11,908 nt of DNA from JBPCPM01 sp050999155 (GTDB taxonomy: Bacteria; Actinomycetota; Thermoleophilia; Solirubrobacterales; 70-9), in NCBI GenBank assembly GCA_050999155.1, contig JBPCPM010000023.1:1-11908 (forward strand), given 5' to 3'. The notes beneath the pieces were generated by a model. The model had not been told where the DNA came from. It saw only the letters and a program-made list of their open reading frames with translations, and did not search any database. A program made the translations under genes and the position numbers. Below are positions 5,878-11,520 of this stretch, piece by piece. Each line of letters starts with the position of its first letter. Positions within the stretch are counted from its first letter, which is position 1.

Positions 5878-7025
5878 GTCGGGGTCAGCGGCAGCCGGGC
5901 GCGCACGACGAAACACCCGTCGCGCGGGCCGGCGGCGAGCTCGCCGTCGAGCAGGCGAACCCGCTCGCGCATGCCGACCAGGCCGTGGCCCGGACGCCGG
6001 TCGGCGGTCGCTCCGCCTCCCGGACCCATCGGGTTTGCCACCTCGAGGGACAGCGAACTGCGCTCCCAGGCCAGGCGCAAGGTCACCGGCTGGCCGGGAG
6101 CGTGGCGGCGGGCGTTGGTCAGGGCCTCCTGGGCGATGCGGTAGAGCCCGAGATCGGCGGTCGGCCCCAGAGGCATCGGGTCGCCTTCGACGGTTGCGTC
6201 GATCTCGACGCCCGCTTGCTCGGCGCGACGAACGAGCTCCGGCAGCTGGAACAGACCGGGCTGGGGCTCGCGCTCAGCAGCGCCATCTCGGAGCAAGCCG
6301 AGCATCCGGCGCATCTCGTCGAGCGTCTCGGTGGCCGAGCCGCGGATGTCCAGCAGGGGCTGGCGGGCCCGATCCGGATCGACGGCAAGCGCCGCCTCCG
6401 CCGCGTCGGCCTGGATCGCCATTGCGCTGACCCCGTGGGCCACGACGTCGTGGAGCTCTCGGGCGATCCGCGCGCGCTCCTCGGCCACGGCCGCCTGGGC
6501 CCCGCGCTCGCGCTCGCGCTCCAGGTGGACGGCGAGCTCACGCATCTGGTCGGCCTGCGCGCGCTGACGCCGCACCAGCCGGCCGGCCACCGCGGGACCC
6601 AGGATCAGCAGCTCTGTGGCCAGGTACTCGTAGAACGGCACCTGGTGGATCGCGTTCGAGGCGACGCCGAGCGCGGTGCCTGCGACGAGCACGGCGACCA
6701 GGGCGCGCGCATCGTTGCTGTATGCCGCCGCCGAGTAGTAGAGGACGAACAGCATCACGTACCCGAGCAGCAGGAACCCGTCGGTGTCGACCAGCCACGC
6801 CAGGCTGCCGGCAGGGGCCGCGAGGGCGGGATACGTGCGGCGCCAGGCGATCGGCGCGGCGCTTGCCACGGCGATCAGCGCACCGACCGGCCGTGCCGCG
6901 ATCGGGGCGACGAGCACCTGGACGAGCGAGACGGCCAGCAGCGCCACCGCCAGCGCCGCGTCGGCAATCCGCGGGTCGGCGCGCAGGCGGGCGAGGCCGA
7001 AAATGCGGGCACCGGAGTCGGCCAC
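5874..7025 (-). CDS. HisKA_3 sensor histidine kinase
   Basis: Membrane sensor kinase that autophosphorylates and then phosphorylates the regulator encoded directly downstream. From GTG 7025 it has 383 residues. About five or six hydrophobic segments occupy roughly residues 20-150 with almost no extracytoplasmic loop, as in DesK/LiaS-like kinases that sense the membrane itself. A short coiled coil (about 155-185) leads to the phosphorylation helix ERARIARELHDVVAH with His192. The ATPase domain has the N-box YRIAQEALTNARRHA (Asn304) and the G-box GHGLVGMRERV (346 on). I chose GTG 7025 because TAGCGT (7039-7034, minus) would overlap the alternative TTG start at 7034. With TTG 7034 the protein has three more residues. 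The signal sensed is unknown. Confidence 0.92.
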   Translation of the reverse strand: MADSGARIFGLARLRADPRIADAALAVALLAVSLVQVLVAPIAARPVGALIAVASAAPIAWRRTYPALAAPAGSLAWLVDTDGFLLLGYVMLFVLYYSAAAYSNDARALVAVLVAGTALGVASNAIHQVPFYEYLATELLILGPAVAGRLVRRQRAQADQMRELAVHLERERERGAQAAVAEERARIARELHDVVAHGVSAMAIQADAAEAALAVDPDRARQPLLDIRGSATETLDEMRRMLGLLRDGAAEREPQPGLFQLPELVRRAEQAGVEIDATVEGDPMPLGPTADLGLYRIAQEALTNARRHAPGQPVTLRLAWERSSLSLEVANPMGPGGGATADRRPGHGLVGMRERVRLLDGELAAGPRDGCFVVRARLPLTPT

Positions 7026-7033
7026 GACGGTCA

Positions 7034-7039
7034 ACGCTA
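7034..7039 (-). promoter_or_regulatory. Candidate -10 element of the histidine kinase/regulator operon
   Basis: TAGCGT on the minus strand (7039 down to 7034) lies eight bases before GTG 7025, again consistent with a leaderless or nearly leaderless mRNA. No clear -35 is present. An inverted repeat lies about 44 bases upstream of the predicted start (see 7062-7077). Confidence 0.4.
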
Positions 7040-7061
7040 GCCCACTCGGAACCGTGCGTCG

Positions 7062-7077
7062 TCAGCCCACGGGCTGA
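7062..7077. promoter_or_regulatory. 7-2-7 inverted repeat, candidate response regulator binding site
   Basis: TCAGCCC-AC-GGGCTGA is a perfect palindrome with 7-base arms and a 2-base centre. It lies between the divergent kinase operon and the membrane protein gene at 7164. Its centre is about 44 bases from the predicted kinase start. NarL-type regulators are known to bind heptamers arranged as 7-2-7 inverted repeats, and the downstream gene of the kinase operon encodes such a regulator. Binding is inferred. A role as an RNA hairpin is possible but less likely, as no gene ends here. Confidence 0.45.
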
Positions 7078-7122
7078 GCCGGATTCCGCCCTCGGGTCGA
7101 AGACAGCCGGATGCGCGCCGCC

Positions 7123-7128
7123 TAGCGT
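7123..7128 (+). promoter_or_regulatory. Candidate -10 element of the membrane protein gene
   Basis: TAGCGT, the same hexamer as in the divergent kinase promoter, about 35 bases before GTG 7164. It predicts a leader of about 29 bases that includes the AAGGAG site at 7152-7157. Confidence 0.4.
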
Positions 7129-7151
7129 CGCGGGCAACCGTTCGTTCGACC

Positions 7152-7157
7152 AAGGAG
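7152..7157 (+). promoter_or_regulatory. Shine-Dalgarno sequence deciding the GTG start at 7164
   Basis: AAGGAG six bases before GTG 7164. The nearby ATG at 7168 is out of frame, so this site decides the GTG start. Confidence 0.75.
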
Positions 7158-7163
7158 TCCCTG

Positions 7164-7601
7164 GTGCATGTCCTTCGTTGCCTGCCGCTGCTGCTCCTCG
7201 CCACCCTGGGCGTGGTGACATTCGACCTCGTCGGGCTCGTCGTCGCGCTGGCCACCGGCCGGGACCCGTTCACCGGGGAGGGCACTCCGATCAGCGCGCC
7301 GCTGCCGTTCGTGGGCGTGCAGCTCCTGGTAACGGCCGCGGCGCTGATCGCCCCCTGGTCCCGGGTGCGCGCGTTCGCGGCCGGGGCGATCGTGCTCCTC
7401 GGCGCCCTGAGCGTGGGCGCGGGGTTCACCGACGGTTCCTACGCGGCCGATCTGACGGTGGCCGAGCGCGCGATCCAGGTGGGGCTCATCGGCTTCACCG
7501 TCGCCTGGGCCCTGGCCGGCGCGCGCGGGGTGGCGAGCACCCTGCGCGGCGGATCGGTGGCCCGCTGGACGCCCGGGCTCGCCGACCGCGCCGACGGCTG
7601 A
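7164..7601 (+). CDS. Four-helix integral membrane protein of unknown function
   Basis: A 145-residue protein with four hydrophobic segments, at about 5-29, 47-66, 68-87 and 101-120, joined by short loops and ending in a 25-residue Arg/Gly-rich tail that is probably cytoplasmic. I do not recognise the family; no catalytic residues are evident. GTG 7164 is fixed by a good AAGGAG. The gene diverges from the histidine kinase/regulator operon, with a palindrome between them. It may therefore be a target of that system, as with membrane proteins and transporter subunits placed next to DesK-like systems; this is inference. It converges with the GST-like gene, leaving a 28-base gap with no strong terminator. 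Confidence 0.75.
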   Translation: MHVLRCLPLLLLATLGVVTFDLVGLVVALATGRDPFTGEGTPISAPLPFVGVQLLVTAAALIAPWSRVRAFAAGAIVLLGALSVGAGFTDGSYAADLTVAERAIQVGLIGFTVAWALAGARGVASTLRGGSVARWTPGLADRADG

Positions 7602-7629
7602 GCATCACCTGCTCGCACCGCGGTCGCGG

Positions 7630-8364
7630 TCAGGCGGGGCGCAACCAGTGGGCGGGCACGAAGGCCGGGAGCTCGTGGTCGAAGCCGGGGAACACCCGGA
7701 GTGCCAGCTGCGCGGCCGCCGTGTCTTCGACCAGCGCCCGCAGGTCGGCGAACCCGAGCATGACCCGCACCGAGGTGCCGATCTGGAAGTCCGCGGCGTT
7801 GACCTCTTCGCCGCCGAGCGTGCCGGCGTCGATGAGCGACCCGACGTGGCGCATGAGCTCGGGCACGCGCTGGATGTCGGCACGGACCGTCTCGGTGTCT
7901 GCGCCGACCATGCGGGCAAAGATCAGGGCCTGCGGCAGCAGCGCGGGGCCCAGAAGCGGGTCCCCGGGGATTCCGGCCGCCTCGCGTAGAAACCAGCGAC
8001 GCACGCCGTTGTCGTGACTCATGCCCCAGCGGATGAGCCGCCGTGGTACCGGTTGCAGGACCTCCTCCCCCCAGCGTTCGGCCTCGGCCACCGCCTCCCG
8101 GGCGGCGGAATCGGCAGGGAACAGCGGGCGGTCGGGCTTGATCTCCTCCAGCGCGGCGGCGATCTCGCGGGAGCCCTGGATCCGCCGCCCGCCGATCTTC
8201 AGCGCAGGCACGGTGCCGCCGGTGAACCCCCGCGCCCGGAGGACCACCGGGTGCACCCCGGCGAGGATCTCCGTCGTCTCGAAGTCGATGCCCTTGTGCT
8301 CGAGCATGAGCCGCGCGGCGTGCGCGGGATGCGAGAGGGCGATCGTGTACAGGCGCGCGGGCAA
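7630..8364 (-). CDS. Glutathione S-transferase-like protein
   Basis: A 244-residue soluble protein with an N-terminal thioredoxin-like GST domain (about 4-78) and an all-helical C-terminal domain (about 90-244). Visible fold markers are YTIALSHPAHAARLMLEHKG with Ser11 near the usual catalytic position, the cis-proline loop TVPALKI (Pro53), and GSREIAAAL (Ser65), which corresponds to the thiol-cofactor-binding Glu/Asp-Ser element. GST-fold proteins conjugate, reduce or isomerise small electrophiles. Actinobacteria often use mycothiol rather than glutathione, so the thiol cofactor here is unknown. The first in-frame start is TTG at 8364-8362, with no Shine-Dalgarno. TAAGCT exactly six bases upstream suggests a leaderless mRNA. 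The promoter region is tandemly duplicated (see 8361-8402). Confidence 0.85.
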   Translation of the reverse strand: MPARLYTIALSHPAHAARLMLEHKGIDFETTEILAGVHPVVLRARGFTGGTVPALKIGGRRIQGSREIAAALEEIKPDRPLFPADSAAREAVAEAERWGEEVLQPVPRRLIRWGMSHDNGVRRWFLREAAGIPGDPLLGPALLPQALIFARMVGADTETVRADIQRVPELMRHVGSLIDAGTLGGEEVNAADFQIGTSVRVMLGFADLRALVEDTAAAQLALRVFPGFDHELPAFVPAHWLRPA

Positions 8365-8370
8365 GCGTGC

Positions 8371-8376
8371 AGCTTA
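8371..8376 (-). promoter_or_regulatory. Candidate -10 element, gene-proximal copy (leaderless TTG start at 8364)
   Basis: TAAGCT on the minus strand is followed by six bases and then the TTG start at 8364. The spacing is the same as for the genes at 3219 and 10333. An identical hexamer sits 21 bases upstream at 8397-8392. Confidence 0.45.
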
Positions 8377-8391
8377 CGGCGGCAAGCGTGC

Positions 8392-8397
8392 AGCTTA
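8392..8397 (-). promoter_or_regulatory. Candidate -10 element, distal duplicated copy
   Basis: Second exact copy of TAAGCT with its own six-base spacer and TTG. Transcripts beginning here would start with TTG CCG CCG TAA and then carry the true start as an internal site. It may be a non-productive or weak duplicate. Confidence 0.35.
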
Positions 8398-8410
8398 CGG
8401 CGGCAACCGC

Positions 8411-8803
8411 TCAGAGGTCGACGGTGTCGATGCCCGCGTGCCTTGCGGCACCGCGGGCGAGCGCACGGTCGGCGGTCGCCAAGGGCAGACCGAGCGCGCC
8501 GGCGAGCGCGACGAACAGCGCATCGGCGGCCGAGAACTTGTCGCGCAACGCCCACGCTCGCCCACGGAGTGTCAGGGCCGGGTACAGATCGAGCGGGAGG
8601 TCTCCCAGGTCGTCCACGGCTGCGGCCGCGCGCCGCTCCGGCAGCGCGCCTCGAAGCACCGCCCGGCGCAGCACCGCCAGGGTCTCGAACACGACCACGT
8701 CGGGCGCCGCACATGGCGTCGCCTCGAGCAGCTCCTGGACCCGCCGGGCGCTGTCGTGGCCCAACAGGTAGTCGACCACCACCGATGTGTCGAGGACGGT
8801 CAC
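8411..8803 (-). CDS. vapC: PIN-domain toxin (VapC-like ribonuclease)
   Basis: A 130-residue PIN-domain protein, the usual length for VapC toxins, which cut tRNA or rRNA in a metal-dependent way and slow translation. All four acidic active-site residues can be placed: Asp5 (MTVLDTSVVVDYLL), Glu40 (VVVFETLAVL), Asp94 (FSAADALFVALA) and Asp112 (LPLATADRAL). The GTG start overlaps the stop of the upstream antitoxin gene by four bases (GTGA), the standard coupling in such pairs. It seems intact, so the toxin is probably functional. The RNA target cannot be predicted. Confidence 0.92.
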   Translation of the reverse strand: MTVLDTSVVVDYLLGHDSARRVQELLEATPCAAPDVVVFETLAVLRRAVLRGALPERRAAAAVDDLGDLPLDLYPALTLRGRAWALRDKFSAADALFVALAGALGLPLATADRALARGAARHAGIDTVDL

Positions 8804-9033
8804 TCGCCCTGATCGCGCAGGCGCCGCACGGCGTCGGCGCTGCCCTCCCCCAGCTCCGCCGGCCCCCGCAGCTCGATCCGCGCGCTGAGCTCACCGGGCG
8901 TGGGCCGGGCCGCAAGCTGCGCCAGCGTCTCGCGGAGGTAGGCGGAGAGGGGCATGCCGGCCTCGGCCGCTCGGGCTTTGAGGGTCCGGTGCACATCGTC
9001 GGGAACGTCGCGGATCTGCATCAAGACAGTCAT
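8800..9033 (-). CDS. Ribbon-helix-helix antitoxin (VapB/FitA-like) paired with the PIN toxin
   Basis: A 77-residue antitoxin. Residues about 4-45 form a ribbon-helix-helix DNA-binding unit: the strand LMQIRDVPDDVH, then helices RTLKARAAEAG and PLSAYLRETLAQL. This resembles FitA-type antitoxins (IQIRNVPDEVH-like starts). The C-terminal part (about 46-77) would wrap around the toxin active site. It is expected to neutralise the PIN toxin and repress the operon by binding repeats in its own promoter. ATG 9033 has no Shine-Dalgarno and only about nine bases of predicted leader; ATG at codon 5 is another possible start. The DNA just upstream is markedly less GC-rich than the rest of the window. 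Confidence 0.9.
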   Translation of the reverse strand: MTVLMQIRDVPDDVHRTLKARAAEAGMPLSAYLRETLAQLAARPTPGELSARIELRGPAELGEGSADAVRRLRDQGE

Positions 9034-9067
9034 ACGCTACAGCTACAAAGCATACGGTCTGCATACG
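9031..9067. repeat. Three CATACG repeats in the toxin-antitoxin promoter, operator candidate
   Basis: CATACG occurs at 9031-9036, 9051-9056 and 9062-9067. The last two are part of a longer exact repeat, GCATACG, at 9050-9056 and 9061-9067, spaced 11 bases (one helical turn). The middle copy overlaps the -10 element and the first includes the antitoxin start codon. Ribbon-helix-helix antitoxins typically bind such short repeated half-sites to repress their own operon. Confidence 0.55.
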
Positions 9068-9076
9068 TCCTGTCAA
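9049..9076 (-). promoter_or_regulatory. Toxin-antitoxin promoter with consensus -35
   Basis: On the minus strand a perfect TTGACA (9076-9071) is followed by a 16-base spacer and TATGCT (9054-9049). The predicted start point is near 9042, giving a leader of about nine bases. This is the only promoter in the window with a consensus -35 hexamer, which suggests strong basal transcription held down by autorepression. Confidence 0.65.
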
Positions 9077-9099
9077 GAGGCGCGCACACCTCCGGGTAG

Positions 9100-9120
9100 G
9101 TTCAGGGTCCGTTCAGGGTC
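9100..9120 (+). promoter_or_regulatory. Perfect 10-base direct repeat with 11-base period, regulator site candidate
   Basis: GTTCAGGGTC at 9100-9109 is repeated exactly at 9111-9120. An 11-base period places both copies on the same DNA face. It ends 43 bases before the ATG of the PspC/LiaF-like gene, just upstream of where a -35 would be. Tandem half-sites with this period are typical of OmpR/PhoB-family regulators, including GTTCA-containing PHO boxes of actinobacteria. The protein that binds here is unknown. Confidence 0.6.
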
Positions 9121-9151
9121 ATCACCAATGGTCACGGGCGGCCCGCCCATC

Positions 9152-9163
9152 GATGCTGCGTCC
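9152..9163 (+). promoter_or_regulatory. Weak candidate leaderless -10 (GATGCT) for the PspC/LiaF-like gene
   Basis: GATGCT at 9152-9157 is six bases before ATG 9164, the same spacing as in the better examples. TGGTCA at 9129-9134 lies 17 bases further upstream and is a poor -35. The first base of the -10 departs from TANNNT, which would fit dependence on an activator. Confidence 0.3.
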
Positions 9164-10312
9164 ATGAGCACTTCCGAGCCACATACCACGTCCACCGCCC
9201 ACCCGCCACGCCGCCTCGTGCGGCCGGCCGACCGGATGATTGCCGGCGTCGGCAGCGGCCTGGCCGACTACCTCGGCGTCGATGCCGTCGTCGTGCGGAT
9301 CGTCCTTGCCGCCCTGGTGTTCGCCGGCGGCGCCGGGCTGCTGATCTACGCACTGGCGTGGATCATCGTGCCACCGGCCGACGGGCTCTCGCTGGTCGAG
9401 GGCTTCGCCCAGGGCGAGCGGGTGGGCCCGCGCCGCGTCGCCGCCGGGGTGCTGCTCGCGGTCGCGGCGCTGGTCGCGCTCGGCGAGGCCGACGCCTTCA
9501 ACGGCGGCGTGTGGCTGGTGGCGATCGTCGCCGGCGCGGCGATCCTCATCGCGTCGCGATCCCGGGAGCAGATGACTGCACACGGAGCATCCGGCGGCCA
9601 GACGTCGGCGACGTCGGCGCTGACCGGCGAGGCCGCCGACGACACCGCAACGGCGGAGACCCGCCAGATGGACGCCGACGCCGCCGCGGCCACCGGCCCC
9701 CGCGTCCGCCAGCCAAGCCTGCTGCCCTACGCCTTGGGCACCGTGCTGCTGGCCGGCGGATCGCTGGCCGCGATGGACACGATCGCCGGGATCGACATCC
9801 CGTGGGGCCTGGTCGCGGGCCTCGGAGCCGCGGCGCTGGGAGCGGCGGCCCTCGTCACCGCCCGCTCGCGCCGGGTCGCCGGGACGCTCGCGCTCGGGCT
9901 CGTGCTCGGGTTCGCCGGCTTCGTGTTGCAGATCGCCGATGTCGACGTCTCCGGTGGGATCGGCGAGCGGTCCTACGTCCCCCGCGCCGCCGACCTGCGC
10001 GACAGCTACGAGCTGGGCGTCGGGGAGCTCGAGCTCGACCTCACCCGGGCCGACCTGACCGCCCGCCAGACCACCGTCGACCTCCGCCAGGGAATCGGCG
10101 AGATGCGCGTGATCGTGCCCGACGACGTCGAGGTCTCGGTCCGCGGCGAGGTCGGCGCCGGCAACCTCGTCCTGTTCGGCCGCGAGACCGACGGCATCGA
10201 CCTCGACGAGGCGACCACCGTGCCCGCCCTCCAAGGCGCCGGCGCGAAGCGGTCGCTGCAGATCGACGCCCAGGTCGACTTCGGCGAGCTGCGAGTCGAG
10301 CGGGCACGCTGA
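9164..10312 (+). CDS. PspC-domain membrane protein with LiaF-like C-terminal domain
   Basis: A 382-residue membrane protein. Residues about 16-73 are a PspC domain: RRLVRPADRMIAGVGSGLAD, GVDAVVVRIVL, then the hydrophobic FAGGAGLLIYALAWIIVPP. More hydrophobic segments lie at about 90-107, 114-130, 185-205, 212-232 and 239-258, with a 50-residue Ala/Thr/Asp linker (135-185) between two groups. Residues about 282-382 are soluble and beta-rich, with repeated Gly-Glu turns (LGVGELELDL, GIGEMRVIVPDDVEVSV, GAGNLVLFG, DFGELRVERA). They resemble the LiaF C-terminal (toast-rack) domain. LiaF-like proteins hold back or tune a partner kinase of envelope-stress systems, and the next gene is such a kinase. 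ATG 9164 is preferred; in-frame ATG 9128 is possible. Confidence 0.88.
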   Translation: MSTSEPHTTSTAHPPRRLVRPADRMIAGVGSGLADYLGVDAVVVRIVLAALVFAGGAGLLIYALAWIIVPPADGLSLVEGFAQGERVGPRRVAAGVLLAVAALVALGEADAFNGGVWLVAIVAGAAILIASRSREQMTAHGASGGQTSATSALTGEAADDTATAETRQMDADAAAATGPRVRQPSLLPYALGTVLLAGGSLAAMDTIAGIDIPWGLVAGLGAAALGAAALVTARSRRVAGTLALGLVLGFAGFVLQIADVDVSGGIGERSYVPRAADLRDSYELGVGELELDLTRADLTARQTTVDLRQGIGEMRVIVPDDVEVSVRGEVGAGNLVLFGRETDGIDLDEATTVPALQGAGAKRSLQIDAQVDFGELRVERAR

Positions 10313-10320
10313 CCAGCGCC

Positions 10321-10332
10321 TACCATCGCCCG
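10321..10332 (+). promoter_or_regulatory. Candidate leaderless promoter (-10 TACCAT) for the PspC-kinase gene
   Basis: TACCAT at 10321-10326 lies in the 20-base gap after the upstream stop, with exactly six bases before ATG 10333. There is no Shine-Dalgarno. The kinase may therefore be transcribed from its own start as well as by read-through from the upstream gene. Confidence 0.45.
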
Positions 10333-11520
10333 ATGGACTCGATCGGGCAGCTCCGCGGGGCACGCGGCCGACTGGTGCGCCCCGCGGAGGGGCGGATCGC
10401 CACCGGGGTGTGCGTGGCGATCGGCCGCGCCAGCGGGCTCGACCCGACCGTGGTCCGGCTGCTGTTCGCCCTGCTGGCCTTCGCGGGCGGCGCCGGGATC
10501 GTGGCCTACGCCATCGCGTGGCTCGTGCTGCCTGCCGAGCCGGGCGCGGCGACCGCGGTCCGTTCCCGCGGAGCGCTGGTCGAGGCGGCGGCGGTCGGCC
10601 TCGTCACCATGGCCTCGCTGCTGAGCCTGCGCTCGCTGGGGCTGACGGTCCCCGATCCGATCCTGTGGCCCGGCGTGCTGATCGCCGCAGGGCTGGCCGT
10701 GGCCTGGCGCCGCGACGACAGCGACGTCGAGGTCGGTGCCGACGCGGGTGCCGTTGCCTCGTGGCGGCGCGGCCGCACGCTGCCGCTGCGGATCGCCGTC
10801 GGGGGAACGCTGGTGGTCGCGGGCATCGTCGTCTTCGCCAGCGCGTTCGGCCAGGCGCGCGAGGGCCTGGCCGGCGCGCTGACCCTCGGGCTGGGGATCG
10901 GCCTGCTGACCGCCCCGTGGCTGGTGCGCCTGGCCCGCGAGCGCGACGCCGAGCGGTTGGCCCGCATCCGCGGCGAGGAGCGCGCCGAGGTCGCCGCCCG
11001 GGTCCACGACTCGGTCCTGCAGACCCTCGCCCTGATCCAGCGCGACGCCGATGACCCGCGCGCCGTGACGCTGGCGCGCCGCCAAGAGCGCGAGCTGCGC
11101 AGCTGGCTGTACGGCGACGCCGAGGCCCAGGACGGGCGGCTTGTCGCCGCCGTGGAGCGCGCGGCGTCGGAGGTCGAAGAGGCGCACGGGATCCGCGTCG
11201 AGGTCGCCCACGCCGGCGACAGCGAGCTCGACGGCCGCGGAGGGACCCTGGTCCTGGCGGCCCGCGAGGCGATGGTCAACGCGGCGCGGCACGCCGGGGT
11301 GCAGGAGGTCGCCGTCTTCGTCGAGGCCGACGCCGACGGCGTCTCGCTGTTCGTCCGCGACCGGGGCGGCGGATTCGACCGCGGCGCGGTGGACGCCGAG
11401 CGCCGCGGGATCGCCGAGTCGATCGAGGCGCGGATGGCCCGGGCCGGCGGCAGCGCCGCGGTCCTGTCGGAGCCCGGGCAGGGGACCGAGGTCGAGCTGC
11501 GCTTGCCGGGGACCTCGTGA
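10333..11520 (+). CDS. PspC-domain sensor histidine kinase (LiaS-like, HisKA_3 class)
   Basis: A 395-residue kinase. Residues about 12-68 form an N-terminal PspC domain (RLVRPAEGRIATGVCVAIGR, GLDPTVVRLLF, FAGGAGIVAYAIAWLVLP), clearly related to that of the preceding gene. Further hydrophobic segments lie at about 84-97, 110-125, 152-172 and 180-198. The phosphorylation helix is AEVAARVHDSVLQTLALIQ with His225. The ATPase domain shows the N-box LAAREAMVNAARHAG (Asn316), VRDRGGGFD (341-349) and RGIAESIEARM (358-368). It probably senses envelope stress inside the membrane and phosphorylates the regulator encoded next. I chose ATG 10333, right after TACCAT; the frame is open much further upstream, but that part overlaps the PspC/LiaF-like gene. 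The TGA overlaps the next GTG by four bases. Confidence 0.92.
   Translation: MDSIGQLRGARGRLVRPAEGRIATGVCVAIGRASGLDPTVVRLLFALLAFAGGAGIVAYAIAWLVLPAEPGAATAVRSRGALVEAAAVGLVTMASLLSLRSLGLTVPDPILWPGVLIAAGLAVAWRRDDSDVEVGADAGAVASWRRGRTLPLRIAVGGTLVVAGIVVFASAFGQAREGLAGALTLGLGIGLLTAPWLVRLARERDAERLARIRGEERAEVAARVHDSVLQTLALIQRDADDPRAVTLARRQERELRSWLYGDAEAQDGRLVAAVERAASEVEEAHGIRVEVAHAGDSELDGRGGTLVLAAREAMVNAARHAGVQEVAVFVEADADGVSLFVRDRGGGFDRGAVDAERRGIAESIEARMARAGGSAAVLSEPGQGTEVELRLPGTS

Larger units (their letters stand above)
8361..8402. repeat. Perfect 21-bp tandem duplication covering the GST-like gene promoter and start
   Basis: The 21-base unit at 8361-8381 is repeated exactly at 8382-8402, followed by four more matching bases (GCAA). 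On the minus strand each unit contains TAAGCT, then GCACGC, then TTG. The gene-proximal copy supplies the start codon of the GST-like gene. The distal copy has its own TTG at 8385-8383 followed by CCG CCG TAA, a three-codon dead end in the same frame. The duplication fills nearly all of the 46-base gap between the PIN toxin stop and the GST-like start. Confidence 0.9.

Noticed and set aside
5763..7040. 425-codon plus-strand frame opposite the histidine kinase
   Set aside because: Its translation is rich in His, Gln, Gly and Arg without any domain. The minus-strand kinase explains the sequence fully.
8361..8402. The 21-bp repeat as the start of a CRISPR array or an insertion-sequence target duplication
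   Set aside because: The two units abut with no spacer, there are only two, and no element lies between them. A simple tandem duplication explains it.
9358..10332. Upstream extension of the PspC-kinase frame (720 codons in total)
   Set aside because: The added part overlaps the PspC/LiaF-like gene in another frame and translates to Arg/Gly/Pro-rich low-complexity sequence. ATG 10333 has a promoter-like TACCAT in front and starts a proper PspC domain.
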